Shown: positions 34,324 through 44,160, numbered from the stretch's first letter. The stretch: DNA of 64,000 nucleotides from Microlunatus soli (GCF_900105385.1 NZ_LT629772.1:3348001-3412000), one strand, 5' to 3'. Translations and numbers: made by a program. The notes: generated by a model from the letters alone, not told the origin.

Positions 34324-35442
34324 CTACTCGTCGACCTTCTCGCGAATCCCGCGGGCATCCTCGGCGACCCGGACCAGCGCCATCGCGGCCTCCAGGACGA
34401 CCCGGACGAAGAGCACCCAGAGCAGTGCCGGGATCCAGCCCAGCACCAGGGTCAGGATGCCGAGCACGATGCCGCCTCCGCCCCCGCCGCTACTGCCGGT
34501 CATGCTGCCGATGCTCGATGCCGCGGCTCCGAGCACGAAGGTGCTGATGGTGCCACCGATCCACCACACGGCCGCGATCACCACGGCCAGGATGTAGATG
34601 ATCTTGACCAGACCGGGCGTCGCATAGCTGCCGAAGCTGAAGTCGAACGCGGCCTTCAGCGGGTTGGCGTCGGCGAACTTCCGCTGCTTCTGCGGCGCCA
34701 CCTGCTGCTGCTCCCAGCCGGGGTAGGCCTCGGCGCCGGGTTGCTGCCCGTAGCCCGCGTTCTGATCGCCGTACTGCCCCTGCTGGCCCTGGGGGTAGCC
34801 GGCGGAGGACTGACCTTGGGGGTAGCCGGCGGAGGACTGACCTTGGGGGTAGCCGGCGGAGGACTGACCTTGGGGGTAGCCGGCGGAGGACTGGCCCTGG
34901 GGGTAACCGGCGGAGGACTGGCCCTGAGGGTAGCCGGCGGAGGACTGGCCCTGCGGGGTGTAGGGATCCGCCTGTTGGCCGGACTGCCATTGGGACTGTC
35001 CCTGACCTTGGGAGCCCTGACCCTGGTAGCCCTGACCCTGATAGCCCTGACTCTGGTAACCCTGGGCTGGGTAGCCCTGGCCCTGCTGCTGGTCTTGACC
35101 CCGCGGCTGGTTCTGATACGGGTCGCCCTGCGACTGCTCGGTCTGCCACTGGCCGCCTGGCTGCCGGTCGCCAGCCGGTTCCTGCTGGCCCGACTGATGC
35201 TGCCAGCCGGGCTGATCGTCCTGCGGTGCGTTCCATTGGCCGCCCTGCCAGTCGCCGGAAGCGGCCGGCCTGATCTGGGTGGCGTCATCGGGTTCGGACG
35301 GTCCTCCGGGTGCCGACGATGACGGCTGCCCGGTCTGCCAGGGGTTGTTCTCCTGGCCCGGGCTGTCACGCGGCGGGTTTTCGTCGGAGGAACGATCTCT
35401 CGGGTCGGGATGAGGCGGATCGGGATGCGTCATGCCTCCCAT
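34324..35442 (-). CDS. DUF4282 membrane protein with long Gln/Gly/Pro-rich repeat region
   Basis: 372 residues. The C-terminal ~120 residues form a DUF4282 domain ([19 protein letters not shown], two transmembrane helices, then [23 protein letters not shown]). The N-terminal ~250 residues are disordered and rich in Q, G, P, S and Y, including six copies of a nine-residue unit (PQGQSSAGY) and several GYQGQ units. Such a tail may drive protein-protein assembly at the membrane. A paralogue without the tail lies at 38411-38827, and both share the same start context (GTCGGCAGG before ATG), which supports the ATG at 35442. Confidence 0.8.
   Translation of the reverse strand: MGGMTHPDPPHPDPRDRSSDENPPRDSPGQENNPWQTGQPSSSAPGGPSEPDDATQIRPAASGDWQGGQWNAPQDDQPGWQHQSGQQEPAGDRQPGGQWQTEQSQGDPYQNQPRGQDQQQGQGYPAQGYQSQGYQGQGYQGQGSQGQGQSQWQSGQQADPYTPQGQSSAGYPQGQSSAGYPQGQSSAGYPQGQSSAGYPQGQSSAGYPQGQSSAGYPQGQQGQYGDQNAGYGQQPGAEAYPGWEQQQVAPQKQRKFADANPLKAAFDFSFGSYATPGLVKIIYILAVVIAAVWWIGGTISTFVLGAAASSIGSMTGSSGGGGGGIVLGILTLVLGWIPALLWVLFVRVVLEAAMALVRVAEDARGIREKVDE
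34793..34954. repeat. 27-bp in-frame tandem repeat, six copies
   Basis: Six near-identical 27-base units (each containing GCCGGCGGAGGACTG) encode the PQGQSSAGY repeats of the DUF4282 protein. Units differ by a few bases (for example TGACCTT against TGGCCCT), so they have begun to diverge. Copy number could vary between strains. Confidence 0.85.
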
Positions 35443-35523
35443 CCTGCCGACCCGAAGCCCGATTCGGTGGATCTCGGACCGCCGATCTCGCAGATTATCG
35501 GTGATCGGCGGGGCGATGGCCTC

Positions 35524-35577
35524 TTGGCGCGGAGGTTACCGCCAAGTAGTATTTGAGGTAAGTTACTCATCGGTAAC
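35524..35577 (+). promoter_or_regulatory. Promoter with TetR-like operator for the FadE5-like gene
   Basis: TTGGCG (35524-35529) and TAGTAT (35547-35552) are separated by 17 bases, a good promoter. The palindrome GTTAC-TCATCG-GTAAC (35562-35577) follows directly, where a bound repressor would block the transcription start. Similar GTTAC/GTAAC palindromes are typical of TetR-family fatty-acid regulators. The regulator gene is not in the window. Confidence 0.65.
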
Positions 35578-35638
35578 AACGCCGGCGCGCAGTCGCGGCC
35601 GGTTCAAGGCTCGACGAAGACCCGAGGTGTGCGGCGCG

Positions 35639-37498
35639 ATGACCCATTACAAGTCCAACCTTCGCGACATCAAGTTCAACCTGTTCGAGGTGCTGGGACG
35701 GGGCGCCGTCCTGGGCTCCGGTCCGTATGAGGACATGGATGTCGAGACCGCCGAGGCCGTGTTGGACGAGGTCGACAATCTGGCCAGGACCAAGTTGGCC
35801 GAGTCCTTCGCCGCCGCCGACCGCGAACCCCCGGTCTTCGATCCCGAGACCCACACGGCGCCGCTGCCGGCGGCGTTCAAGAAGTCGTTCGACGCGTGGA
35901 TGGAGTCCGAGTTCTACAAGATCGGCTTGCCCGCCGAGGTCGACGGCCAGCCCGCTCCGCCGTCGCTGCGCTGGGCGATGAACGAGCTGATCCTCGGCTC
36001 CAACCCGGCCATCTACATGTACGCCTCCGGTCCCAAGTTCGGCGAGATGATCTTCCGCAACGGCACCGAACGCGATCAGAAGATCGGCAAGCTGATGAAC
36101 GACAAACGCTGGGTCGCCACTATGGTGCTGACCGAGCCGGACGCCGGCTCCGACGTCGGTGCGGGCCGGACCCGGGCGATTCCGCAGCAGGACGGCAGCT
36201 GGCACATCGAAGGTGTCAAGCGTTTCATCACCTCGGCCGAACATGATCTTTCCGATCAGATCATCCACCTGGTCTTGGCCCGTCCGGTCGGCGTCGAAGG
36301 CGTCGGCGGACCGGGCACCAAGGGGCTCAGCCTCTTCATCGTCCCCAAGTACGAGTTCGACGTCGACACCGGCGACCTCGGCGAGCGCAACGGTGTCTAT
36401 GTCACCGGTGTCGAGCACAAGATGGGCCTCAAGGTGTCCAATACCTGCGAGCTCACCTTCGGTGCCGACCAGCCCGCCAAGGGCTACTTGCTCGGTGAGG
36501 TGCACGACGGCATCGCGCAGATGTTCCAGGTGATCGAGGACGCCCGGATGATGGTCGGCACCAAGGCGATCGCCACCCTCTCCACGGGATATCTGAACGC
36601 TCTCGAATACGCCAAGAGCCGGGTGCAGGGAGCCGATCTGGTCAACAACCGGGACCGGACCGCGCCGCGCGTGACGATCACTCATCACCCCGATGTCCGC
36701 CGATCACTGTTGACCCAGAAGTCTTACGTGGAAGGGATGCGCGCGCTCGTCCTCTACACGGCAAGCATCCAGGACAAGGTTGCCCTGGCCGCAGCCGGTG
36801 GCGAACCGGATGCCGAGGCCGAGGCGCTGAACGATCTGCTGTTGCCGATCGTCAAGGGCTACGGTTCGGAGAAGTCCTGGACATTGCTCGGCACCGAGTC
36901 GCTGCAGACCTTCGGCGGTTCCGGCTTCCTCACCGACTACCCGCTGGAGCAGTACGTCCGCGACGCCAAGATCGACACCCTGTACGAGGGCACCACCGCG
37001 ATCCAGGGGCAGGACCTGTTCTTCCGCAAGATCATCCGCAACCAGGGCCAGGCCCTGGGGCAGCTGCAGGGTGAGGTCACAGCATTCCTCGAGTCGCAGG
37101 CCGGCAACGGTCAGTTGAAGGACGAGCGCGAGCTGCTCGCCAAGGGCCTGGAGGACATCGAGGCGATCGGCACCGCGATGGCGTCCAGTGCGATGGCGGC
37201 CGATCCGCGGGTGCCCGGTGGTGATCCGCGCAACCTGTACAAGGTCGGGCTGAACACCTCTCGGCTGTTGTTCGGTCTGGGTGACGTGATCTGTGCGTGG
37301 CTGCTGCTGCGTGGTGCCGAGGTTGCTCTCGACGCCCTGAACGGTGAGCTGTCGGCATCGGAGAAGTCGTTCTACGAGGGCAAGGTCGCCTCCGCTCGCT
37401 GGTTCGCCCGGACCGTCCTGCCCAAGTTGGCCTCGGAGCGGGTCATCGCCGAGAACACCGACCTCGCTGCGATGGATCTCCCCGAGGACGCCTTCTGA
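35639..37498 (+). CDS. Acyl-CoA dehydrogenase, FadE5-like
   Basis: 619-residue FAD enzyme of the long acyl-CoA dehydrogenase type. The N-terminus ([20 protein letters not shown]) closely follows mycobacterial FadE5, which oxidises medium- to long-chain acyl-CoA in the first step of beta-oxidation. Core motifs include [12 protein letters not shown] and [13 protein letters not shown], and the catalytic Glu segment [13 protein letters not shown]; the C-terminal extension is family-typical. The ATG at 35639 was chosen by that match. A promoter and a GTTAC/GTAAC palindrome lie upstream. It is monocistronic. Confidence 0.9.
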   Translation: MTHYKSNLRDIKFNLFEVLGRGAVLGSGPYEDMDVETAEAVLDEVDNLARTKLAESFAAADREPPVFDPETHTAPLPAAFKKSFDAWMESEFYKIGLPAEVDGQPAPPSLRWAMNELILGSNPAIYMYASGPKFGEMIFRNGTERDQKIGKLMNDKRWVATMVLTEPDAGSDVGAGRTRAIPQQDGSWHIEGVKRFITSAEHDLSDQIIHLVLARPVGVEGVGGPGTKGLSLFIVPKYEFDVDTGDLGERNGVYVTGVEHKMGLKVSNTCELTFGADQPAKGYLLGEVHDGIAQMFQVIEDARMMVGTKAIATLSTGYLNALEYAKSRVQGADLVNNRDRTAPRVTITHHPDVRRSLLTQKSYVEGMRALVLYTASIQDKVALAAAGGEPDAEAEALNDLLLPIVKGYGSEKSWTLLGTESLQTFGGSGFLTDYPLEQYVRDAKIDTLYEGTTAIQGQDLFFRKIIRNQGQALGQLQGEVTAFLESQAGNGQLKDERELLAKGLEDIEAIGTAMASSAMAADPRVPGGDPRNLYKVGLNTSRLLFGLGDVICAWLLLRGAEVALDALNGELSASEKSFYEGKVASARWFARTVLPKLASERVIAENTDLAAMDLPEDAF

Positions 37499-37572
37499 CG
37501 GCCCCTGAGCCGAAGGGCAGGTGACTCTGGCTGGGCTCGCGAGGCTGCCTGGGCTGCGAGTCTGGGCCAGGC

Positions 37573-38289
37573 TTACTGCTCCGGCGGTTCCAGGGCCGCT
37601 CTGATCGCGACGGCCTGGGACCTTGCCCGCGCGATGAACGTCGTCACGGAGGCGGGAAGTTCGGTCCCGTCCGGGACGTCTGAGGTCGGGATCGCGCTGC
37701 TGGGCTGCAGCGCCAGCGGGATGACCCCGGCCCACGCGGTACGGTCTTCGCCGTCGTCGGGCTCGGTGGAGGCTGTCGCGGCACGGATCTTGACGCTCGC
37801 GGTGTCCAGCGGGAGCCGGAGGATCAGGGTAGCGGCCAGTTCTTTGGCCGTCGACGGTCGGACCTCGGCCGAGCGGTCGGGGAGCAGCCGATCGGTCAGC
37901 GTGGCCAGCGCCGCGATCTTGTCATCGCCCTGCAGAACGGTCGGCGTGCCGAAGATCACCGCGCTGCGATAGTTCATCGAATTGTCGAAGGCCGACCGGG
38001 CGACGACGAGGCCGTCGATCAGGGTCACCGCGACCGAGACCGGCGCCCCCGAGGCGGCCAGCCGCAGCGCACCGGCACCGGTCGAACCGTGCAGCAGCAC
38101 CGCGTCGCCGTCCCGCGCGCAGGCGATCGGCACGACCAGCGGTTCGCCGTCGCGGACCACGGCAAGGTGCGCCACCAGGGCTTCGTCGAGGATCGCGTAC
38201 AACGCTGACCGATCGGTCGCCTGGCGCTCCGGCCGGCGGCCGATCCGGGTGCGTTGATCGACGTCGAGGTGCTCGTCCTCCATCGCCAT
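37573..38289 (-). CDS. Pyridoxamine 5'-phosphate oxidase-like flavin/heme-binding protein
   Basis: 238-residue split-barrel protein of the PNPOx-like, NimA-related type. Recognisable parts are ALVAHLAVVRDGEPLVVPIA, LHGSTGAGALR and ARSAFDNSMNYRSAVIFG. These proteins bind FMN, F420 or heme and reduce small molecules; the substrate is unknown. The frame starts MAMEDE, and the second Met (38283) is an alternative; neither has a clear ribosome site. It lies after the FadE5-like gene in the opposite orientation. Confidence 0.8.
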   Translation of the reverse strand: MAMEDEHLDVDQRTRIGRRPERQATDRSALYAILDEALVAHLAVVRDGEPLVVPIACARDGDAVLLHGSTGAGALRLAASGAPVSVAVTLIDGLVVARSAFDNSMNYRSAVIFGTPTVLQGDDKIAALATLTDRLLPDRSAEVRPSTAKELAATLILRLPLDTASVKIRAATASTEPDDGEDRTAWAGVIPLALQPSSAIPTSDVPDGTELPASVTTFIARARSQAVAIRAALEPPEQ

Positions 38290-38410
38290 CCAATCGTCGT
38301 TTGGTTCTGGCTTCGTTCTGGCTGTCCGTCACCGAAATGCCGATTCTTCCATCCCCGTTCGGACCGTCTGGTCACGCTCCCGCCGGTGCCGGAGGTATTC
38401 AGCAACCGGG

Positions 38411-38827
38411 TCAGCTCACCGGGCCCAGATTCTTATCGCGCATCGCGCGGACATCCTCCGCTGCCCGGACCAGCGCCAACGCTGCCTCCAGCACCACGCG
38501 GACGACCAGCACCCAGAGCAGCCCAGGGACCCAGCCGAACAGCAGCAGGAGGACCGGCGAGATGAACATGGCGACCGATGTATCGGTCTGCGGTGGCCCG
38601 CCGAGCCTGCTGACGGCGGTGTGCGTCGTGGCCGCCAGCACGAAATAGCTGATCGTGCTGCCGATCCAACCGATCGCTGCGATGATCACGGCCAGGATGT
38701 AGATGATCTTCACCAGCCCCGGCGTTGCGTAGCTGGCGAAGCTGAAGTCGAACGCCGCCTTCACAGGGTTGGTGTGGGCGTAGCTTCTGCCTCGCGGAGG
38801 AGGTCCGGGATGGGACATGCCGCTCAT
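38411..38827 (-). CDS. DUF4282 membrane protein (short paralogue)
   Basis: 138 residues, almost only a DUF4282 domain: [19 protein letters not shown], then helices around IIYILAVIIAAIGWIG and LLLFGWVPGLLWVLVVRVVL. It is strongly similar to the C-terminal domain at 34324-35442 but lacks the Gln-rich tail, keeping only a short Pro/Gly stretch. The ATG at 38827 shares its upstream bases with the paralogue. Function is unknown. It is divergent from secA2, 90 bases away. Confidence 0.8.
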   Translation of the reverse strand: MSGMSHPGPPPRGRSYAHTNPVKAAFDFSFASYATPGLVKIIYILAVIIAAIGWIGSTISYFVLAATTHTAVSRLGGPPQTDTSVAMFISPVLLLLFGWVPGLLWVLVVRVVLEAALALVRAAEDVRAMRDKNLGPVS

Positions 38828-38917
38828 CCTGCCGACTCGGGGGTCAGAACGGCAGCACGTGGACCGGAGTGGGGTGACAAGCGAACGCAGTGTGGCTGTG
38901 CATGTACTGTCAACGGC

Positions 38918-41224
38918 GTGGGTTTGAAGGCATCGCTCCGCCGGTTCATCGGCAAGCCGGGAACGGCAAATCTGGGCAGGCAGCAGTCGCTGGCCGCGTC
39001 GGCCGGCGAGTTGGAGGCCGAGCTCGAAGCGCTCGACGACGACGCGCTGCGGGACCGTTACGACGCACTCTGGGGTCCGATGGACACCAAGGCCGAGCTG
39101 CGCGAATTCTGTGCGGTGCTCCGCGAGGCGGCTCGCCGGACGATCGGCGAGCGGCCGTTCGACGTCCAGTTGCAGGGCGCGCTCGGCATCCTGGACGGCA
39201 CCGTGGTGCAGATGGCCACCGGCGAGGGCAAGACGCTGGCCGGGGCGATCGCCGCCCTGGGGATGACAGCCCGCGGCCGCCGGGTCCGGGTGATGAGCGT
39301 GAACGACTACCTGGCTCGTCGGGATGCGGAATGGATGGCTCCGCTCTATCGACTGCTCGGGGTCGAGGTCGGCTGGATCACGGCCGGCATCGACCATGAT
39401 CAACGCAAGGCCGGCTACGCCGCGGACATCTGCTACGGATCGGTCAGCGAGATCGGCTTCGATCTGCTGCGGGACCGGATGCGGACCAGCGTCGACGAGC
39501 GGGTCCAGACCGACGCCGACGCCCTGATCATCGACGAGGCCGACTCGGTGATGATCGACGAGGCGAAGGTGCCGCTGGTGCTGGCGGGCAGCCTGCCGGT
39601 CGGCGACGACGGCGGCAGTATGGCCGAGATCGTCAGCCAGCTGACCAAGACCGAGGACTACCAGACCTCCGACGACGGCCTGCAGGTCAATCTGACCGAC
39701 ATCGGACTGACCCGGGTCGAGAAGCTGCTCGGGGTGGACAACCTGTACGCCGAGGGCAACGAGCTGCTGCTGACCAAGATCAACGTCGCGCTCTACGCCG
39801 AGACGCTGGTGCAGCGCGACATCGACTACATCGTCACCGACGGTGCCGTCCAACTGGTCGACGCCAACCGGGGCCGGGTGGCGCAACGGCAACGCTGGCC
39901 CGACGGATTGCATGCCGCGGTCGAGGCCAAGGAAGGGCTCGAGGTCACCGACCGCGGCGAGATCCTGGACACCATCACCGTGCAGGCATTGATCAAGAAG
40001 TACGACCTGGTCGGCGGGATGACCGGGACGGCGACGTCGGCCGCCGAGCAGTTCCGGGGCTTCTACGATCTGGAGACCGGCGAGATCGCCAACAACACCC
40101 CGTGCATCCGGACCGACGATCCCGACCGGATCTTCGTCGACGACGATTCCCGGGATGCCGCGATGGTGGCGCTGATCAAGCAGGTCCATGATCAACAACG
40201 GCCCGTGCTGGTCGGCACGCACAGCGTCGCAGGATCGGAACGGATCGCGGCGATGCTGACCGAGGCCGGCATCGAACCGGCCGTTCTGAACGCCAAGAAC
40301 GACACCGAGGAGGCCGAGATCATCGCCCGCGCCGGACGGATCGGCGCGGTGACGGTCTCGACCCAGATGGCCGGCCGCGGTGTCGACATCAAGCTCGGCG
40401 CCGACGCCGACGAGCATGATCAGGTCGTCGAGCTCGGTGGCCTGTTGGTGATCGGGCACGGGCACTATCACACCCGGCGACTCGATGATCAACTTCGCGG
40501 TCGATCCGGCCGGCAGGGCGACCCGGGCAGTTCGGTGATCTTCGTCAGCCTCGATGACGACCCGACGACGGCAGCGTTCCAGGTGCGGAGCACCGAGGTC
40601 GACGAGGACACCGGGGAGATCTCCGCGGCCCGCGTCGCCGACGAGGTCGAACACGCCCAGCGGATCACCGAAGGCGCCTTGCTGGACACCCATCGGAACA
40701 GTTGGAATTACAGCCAGCAACTGGAATCACAGCGCAATGACGTCGCCGGCTATCGCGACCGGGTGCTGAAAGACGACCTTGCGGCGACCGAGTTCGCCCG
40801 ACTCCGGGCAGATCGCTGGAAGGAGCTGTCCGAGGACGTCCCCGTCGAGGTGCTGAACGAGGCGGCCCGGCAGGTGATGCTGCACGAGCTGGACAAGGTC
40901 TGGAGCGAGCATCTCGCCTTCGCCGATGAGCTACGGGAAGGCATCCACCTCCGGGCACTCGGTCGGGAGACTCCGTTGATGGCGTTCCATGCCGCCTGCG
41001 ACAACGCCTACCGGGAGCTGCGGGACGGACTACTCGACCGGGCCGCGGCCGCGTTCGACGACGCGGTGATCACCGCCGACGGGCTGGACGAGGAGGCGTC
41101 CGGGATGGAGCGGCCCACCTCGACCTGGACCTATATGGTCGACGACATGGCCTTCGGCTCACCGGAGGACCGCTTCCTTCAGGCGCTCGGCGGTGTCATC
41201 CGGCACGCGGTCCGCGCCGACTGA
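38918..41224 (+). CDS. secA2: Accessory Sec system translocase ATPase SecA2
   Basis: 768-residue SecA-family motor that exports a subset of proteins. Present are Walker A (ATGEGKT), the DEAD-like ADALIIDEADSVMIDEAK, GMTGTA and the helicase motif TQMAGRGVDIKLGAD. It lacks the C-terminal zinc-binding tail of housekeeping SecA, and its length fits actinobacterial SecA2. The GTG at 38918 follows TACTGT (38905-38910) by seven bases without a ribosome site, suggesting a leaderless mRNA. No SecY2 or accessory secretion protein is adjacent, so it probably works with the housekeeping SecYEG channel. Confidence 0.9.
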   Translation: MGLKASLRRFIGKPGTANLGRQQSLAASAGELEAELEALDDDALRDRYDALWGPMDTKAELREFCAVLREAARRTIGERPFDVQLQGALGILDGTVVQMATGEGKTLAGAIAALGMTARGRRVRVMSVNDYLARRDAEWMAPLYRLLGVEVGWITAGIDHDQRKAGYAADICYGSVSEIGFDLLRDRMRTSVDERVQTDADALIIDEADSVMIDEAKVPLVLAGSLPVGDDGGSMAEIVSQLTKTEDYQTSDDGLQVNLTDIGLTRVEKLLGVDNLYAEGNELLLTKINVALYAETLVQRDIDYIVTDGAVQLVDANRGRVAQRQRWPDGLHAAVEAKEGLEVTDRGEILDTITVQALIKKYDLVGGMTGTATSAAEQFRGFYDLETGEIANNTPCIRTDDPDRIFVDDDSRDAAMVALIKQVHDQQRPVLVGTHSVAGSERIAAMLTEAGIEPAVLNAKNDTEEAEIIARAGRIGAVTVSTQMAGRGVDIKLGADADEHDQVVELGGLLVIGHGHYHTRRLDDQLRGRSGRQGDPGSSVIFVSLDDDPTTAAFQVRSTEVDEDTGEISAARVADEVEHAQRITEGALLDTHRNSWNYSQQLESQRNDVAGYRDRVLKDDLAATEFARLRADRWKELSEDVPVEVLNEAARQVMLHELDKVWSEHLAFADELREGIHLRALGRETPLMAFHAACDNAYRELRDGLLDRAAAAFDDAVITADGLDEEASGMERPTSTWTYMVDDMAFGSPEDRFLQALGGVIRHAVRAD

Positions 41225-42111
41225 TCCGTCGGGGTCGCCGGCAGACCGAAGAAGTCCTGAATCTCGGCAACGGTGTCCAGGGCGAGGAAGGTGTGACCCA
41301 CGATCGGGAAGGCCCGCTTCGTCCCGGGCACCGTGTGTCCGGAACCGTGGACGGTGTAGAGCGTCACCGGTTGGTGTCCGTCCTCGCGGAAGTCGGTGCG
41401 TTCGGCGTACATCCCGCGTTCCCGTCCCGGGATCATCATCGTGGTCGGCGCCGTGGTGATCCGGTTGCGGTCGGCGTAGTAGCGGGCGGTCGCCGGAGCG
41501 GACAGGCCGCGGCCGCGGGGCCGGAACCCCCACAGGCTGGCCATCCCGCCCTCGTACGGGACAAGCGGGTCCTTGGTGCCGTGGAAGAGGACGACAGGAA
41601 CTGGCGCGGCATCCGTGGCGTCGGGCCAGAAGTTCTCCCGGTCGGGCTGGGTCGCCGAGATCAGGGCGGCCCCGGTCAGCGCCGTGGGGATCTCGTGGAT
41701 CAAGCGGATGACCAACTGGCCGCCGTTGGAGTAGCCGACCGCGAAGACGCGTCGATCGTCACCGTGGTAGTGGCTGGACAACAGGTCGACGGCGGCCTCG
41801 GCGAACGCGACATCGTCATAGCCCTCGCGGCGGGTCGCGAAGTCCTGGGAACGGCGGGCGTCGTTCCAGTGCTTCCGATAACCGTCGAGGTAGCCGACCA
41901 CGGCGCCGGACTCGTCGGCGAGCCGGTCGAAGGCATTCGCGGTGAACTCGCGGAACTTCTGTGCGGTCTGATTGGACCCGTGGAAGACCAGAACGATCGG
42001 AGCCCTGTCGTCAGATCTGGCGCCGGTGTTGTCGTTGTCCCGGGCGATGATCATGGTGCGGGCCCTGCCGCGGACGTCGAGGGTCTCGGTGGTGATGCTG
42101 ACAATGCTCAT
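41179..42111 (-). CDS. PHB-depolymerase-like alpha/beta hydrolase (cytosolic)
   Basis: 310-residue esterase with VLVFHGSNQTAQKF (oxyanion loop), nucleophile AVGYSNGGQL (Ser about residue 130), Asp near HGTKDPLVPYEGG and a late His in VHGSGHTVPG. It belongs to the same broad family as the secreted esterase at 13590-14618 but has no signal peptide. Substrate unknown. Its 3' end overlaps the convergent secA2 gene by 46 bases. Confidence 0.8.
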   Translation of the reverse strand: MSIVSITTETLDVRGRARTMIIARDNDNTGARSDDRAPIVLVFHGSNQTAQKFREFTANAFDRLADESGAVVGYLDGYRKHWNDARRSQDFATRREGYDDVAFAEAAVDLLSSHYHGDDRRVFAVGYSNGGQLVIRLIHEIPTALTGAALISATQPDRENFWPDATDAAPVPVVLFHGTKDPLVPYEGGMASLWGFRPRGRGLSAPATARYYADRNRITTAPTTMMIPGRERGMYAERTDFREDGHQPVTLYTVHGSGHTVPGTKRAFPIVGHTFLALDTVAEIQDFFGLPATPTDQSARTACRMTPPSA

Positions 42112-42132
42112 GGCGACCTTCGGTGTGAGGGG

Positions 42133-42645
42133 TCAGGGGCGGATCGGGTCCAGGAAACGATGCTCGGTGTCGAGTCGGCGGGCCACCGGATCGGTGCGAC
42201 GGGTCGGACGGTCCGGATCCGGTGCGCTGAACACATCGCGGATCGGCGGCACCAGGTCGCAGCGCGGGCAGCGGCCCTGTTGATCAAGGTCGGTTCCGCA
42301 GAGGTGTCGCCAGCGGCGGGTCGGTAGGTCATCGGGATTGGCGTAGGTCTTGCCCCAATGTGCCAGCGTCGCGAGCACCGGTGCGAACGCCAGGCCGGCC
42401 TCGGTGAGCAGGTACTCCGGATGGCCGCCGTCACTGCGCTTCTCCAGCAGCCCGTGTTCGACCAGGCCGGCCAGCCGCTGCGCGAGCACGCCCTTGGCGA
42501 TGTCCAGGTGGGCCTGGAGATCGCTGAACCGGCGAACCCCCAGCAGGCAGTCGCGCAGGATCAGGATCGTCCACCGCTCACCCACGACCTCCAGAGCCCT
42601 GGCCACCCCGCAGTCCTGCAGTTCGTAGTCGTTGCCCAACGCCAT
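42133..42645 (-). CDS. HxlR family transcriptional regulator
   Basis: 170 residues. The winged-helix core is typical (CGVARALEVVGERWTILILRDCLLGVRRFSDLQ, followed by GVLAQRLAGLVEHGLL and YLLTEAG). The C-terminus adds a four-Cys segment (LCGTDLDQQGRCPRC), which may bind zinc or sense redox state. It is divergent from an MFS exporter and two copies of a 16-base repeat lie between them, so it likely represses that exporter in response to a reactive or toxic compound. Confidence 0.85.
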   Translation of the reverse strand: MALGNDYELQDCGVARALEVVGERWTILILRDCLLGVRRFSDLQAHLDIAKGVLAQRLAGLVEHGLLEKRSDGGHPEYLLTEAGLAFAPVLATLAHWGKTYANPDDLPTRRWRHLCGTDLDQQGRCPRCDLVPPIRDVFSAPDPDRPTRRTDPVARRLDTEHRFLDPIRP

Positions 42646-42668
42646 GACTCCACCGTACCCCCTTTTGG

Positions 42669-42729
42669 TCTTGTCATAGAACCATCTTGCTGACACAATC
42701 GACGGCGATTGAGTCTTGTGACAGGACCA
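42669..42729. promoter_or_regulatory. Paired 16-base direct repeats, candidate HxlR operator
   Basis: TCTTGTCATAGAACCA (42669-42684) and TCTTGTGACAGGACCA (42714-42729) match at 13 of 16 bases and are 45 bases apart (start to start), about four helical turns. They sit in the 117-base gap between the HxlR and MFS starts. Two in-phase sites are what a dimeric regulator binding cooperatively would need. Confidence 0.55.
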
Positions 42730-42762
42730 AATGGTGGTTCGAGGATCCCAGAGGAGGACGTC

Positions 42763-44160
42763 GTGGCAGATCTCGCCGAAGCCGTACCGCTGTCCGGACA
42801 GCGGTCCCGGCGGGCGCTGCTGGCGGTTGCATCCGTCGGCACCTTCCTGGCGCTGATGACCTACACGCTTCCGCTGTCCGACGTCGGCACCATCAGCCGG
42901 GTGTTTGCCGCCGGCCCGGTCGCCCTGACCTGGATCCTGGGATCGATGAGCCTCGGGTTGACCGTCTCGATGCTCATCGCCGGAACCCTCGCCGATCGCT
43001 ACGGCCGCCGCCGGATCTTCCAGCTCGGCCTGGCGGTGTTGATCCTCGGTACGGTGATCTGCCTGCTGGCCGGTGCGGCGCCGGCCGGGCTGCGCTCCGC
43101 GCTGTTCGTGGTCGGGCGGATCGTGCAGGGTGCCGGTGCGGCGGGCACGATCGCCGCCGCCCTGGCGCTGATCGGCGTCGGCTTCCGGCAGCCGGCCGAG
43201 CGGGCGACCGCCAGCGGTATCTGGGGCGCAGCGCTGGGGGCGGGGATCGCCGCCGGCCCGTTCGCAGCTGCGGCGGCCGACCGACTCGGGCACTGGTGGT
43301 TGGCCTACGCGCTGATCGCGATCGCCGCCGTCGCGCTCGCGGCCTTCTGCGCCGCGGCCGTCACCGAATCGACCGGTGAACGCCGTCGCTCGGACGCCCT
43401 CGGCGTGCTGATCTTCCTGGCCGCGGCGATGTTGATCATGGTCGGGCTGATCGAGCTGCGGAGTACGGCGCCGCGTTGGGTCGCCGGGATCATGATCATT
43501 GCCGCGGCCGGCCTGTTCGCCGGATTCGTCCGGCTCGAGCTGCGGCGTGCCGAGCCGATGCTGGACCCGCGCTTCTTCGCCGAACCGCGGTTTGCCGCGG
43601 TGCATCTGGCGGCCTTCATCACCGGCGTCGGATCGGTCGGTCTGTTGTCCTTGTCCGGGACCTTCATGATCACCGTGCTCGACTCGAGCGTTCTGCTGTC
43701 GGCGATCATGATCGGCATCTGGGCGATCACCAGCGTGCTGGTCTCGCTGGCCTCGCGTTGGCTGCCGGCCTGGATCGCCGGTGGGCGGCAGCTGGTCGCC
43801 GGTCTGGTGCTGTCGGGGCTCGGGCAACTGCTGATGACGGCACCGCAATCCGTCACCGGTCTCTGGCCCGGCATGCTGATCGCCGGTATCGGGGTCGGGG
43901 TCGTCAACGCCGGGCTCGGCCGCGAGACGGTCGCCAGCGCCCCGGCCGGCAGGGGTGGTCTCGGCAGCGGCGTCAACAACTCCGCCCGCTACCTCGGGTC
44001 GGCAATCGGGATCGCCCTGAGCGCGTTGCTGCTGACCACCCTCGGCTGGCCGGTCGCGGTGCTGGTCGCTTCGATGATCTTGATCGCCGGTGCGGTCGCC
44101 GTGCTTGCCCTGACCGTACGGGCCGAGCTGCTCAGACCGCGGCTGCCAGCCGCTCGCTGA
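42763..44160 (+). CDS. MFS transporter
   Basis: 465-residue exporter-type MFS protein with 12-14 hydrophobic segments. Motif A is GTLADRYGRRRIF. The start GTG at 42763 has AGGAGG (42752-42757) at five bases; a longer frame to 42709 overlaps the putative operator. Substrate unknown; regulation by the divergent HxlR protein is likely. The 3' end overlaps the WYL regulator gene by 29 bases in a convergent arrangement. Confidence 0.85.
   Translation: MADLAEAVPLSGQRSRRALLAVASVGTFLALMTYTLPLSDVGTISRVFAAGPVALTWILGSMSLGLTVSMLIAGTLADRYGRRRIFQLGLAVLILGTVICLLAGAAPAGLRSALFVVGRIVQGAGAAGTIAAALALIGVGFRQPAERATASGIWGAALGAGIAAGPFAAAAADRLGHWWLAYALIAIAAVALAAFCAAAVTESTGERRRSDALGVLIFLAAAMLIMVGLIELRSTAPRWVAGIMIIAAAGLFAGFVRLELRRAEPMLDPRFFAEPRFAAVHLAAFITGVGSVGLLSLSGTFMITVLDSSVLLSAIMIGIWAITSVLVSLASRWLPAWIAGGRQLVAGLVLSGLGQLLMTAPQSVTGLWPGMLIAGIGVGVVNAGLGRETVASAPAGRGGLGSGVNNSARYLGSAIGIALSALLLTTLGWPVAVLVASMILIAGAVAVLALTVRAELLRPRLPAAR

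Noticed and set aside
34793-34954. Possible CRISPR-like array
   Set aside because: The 27-base units have no spacers and encode an in-frame protein repeat.
38828-40720. Long minus-strand frame opposite secA2
   Set aside because: It is the antisense shadow of secA2; only the part from 38827 down matches DUF4282.
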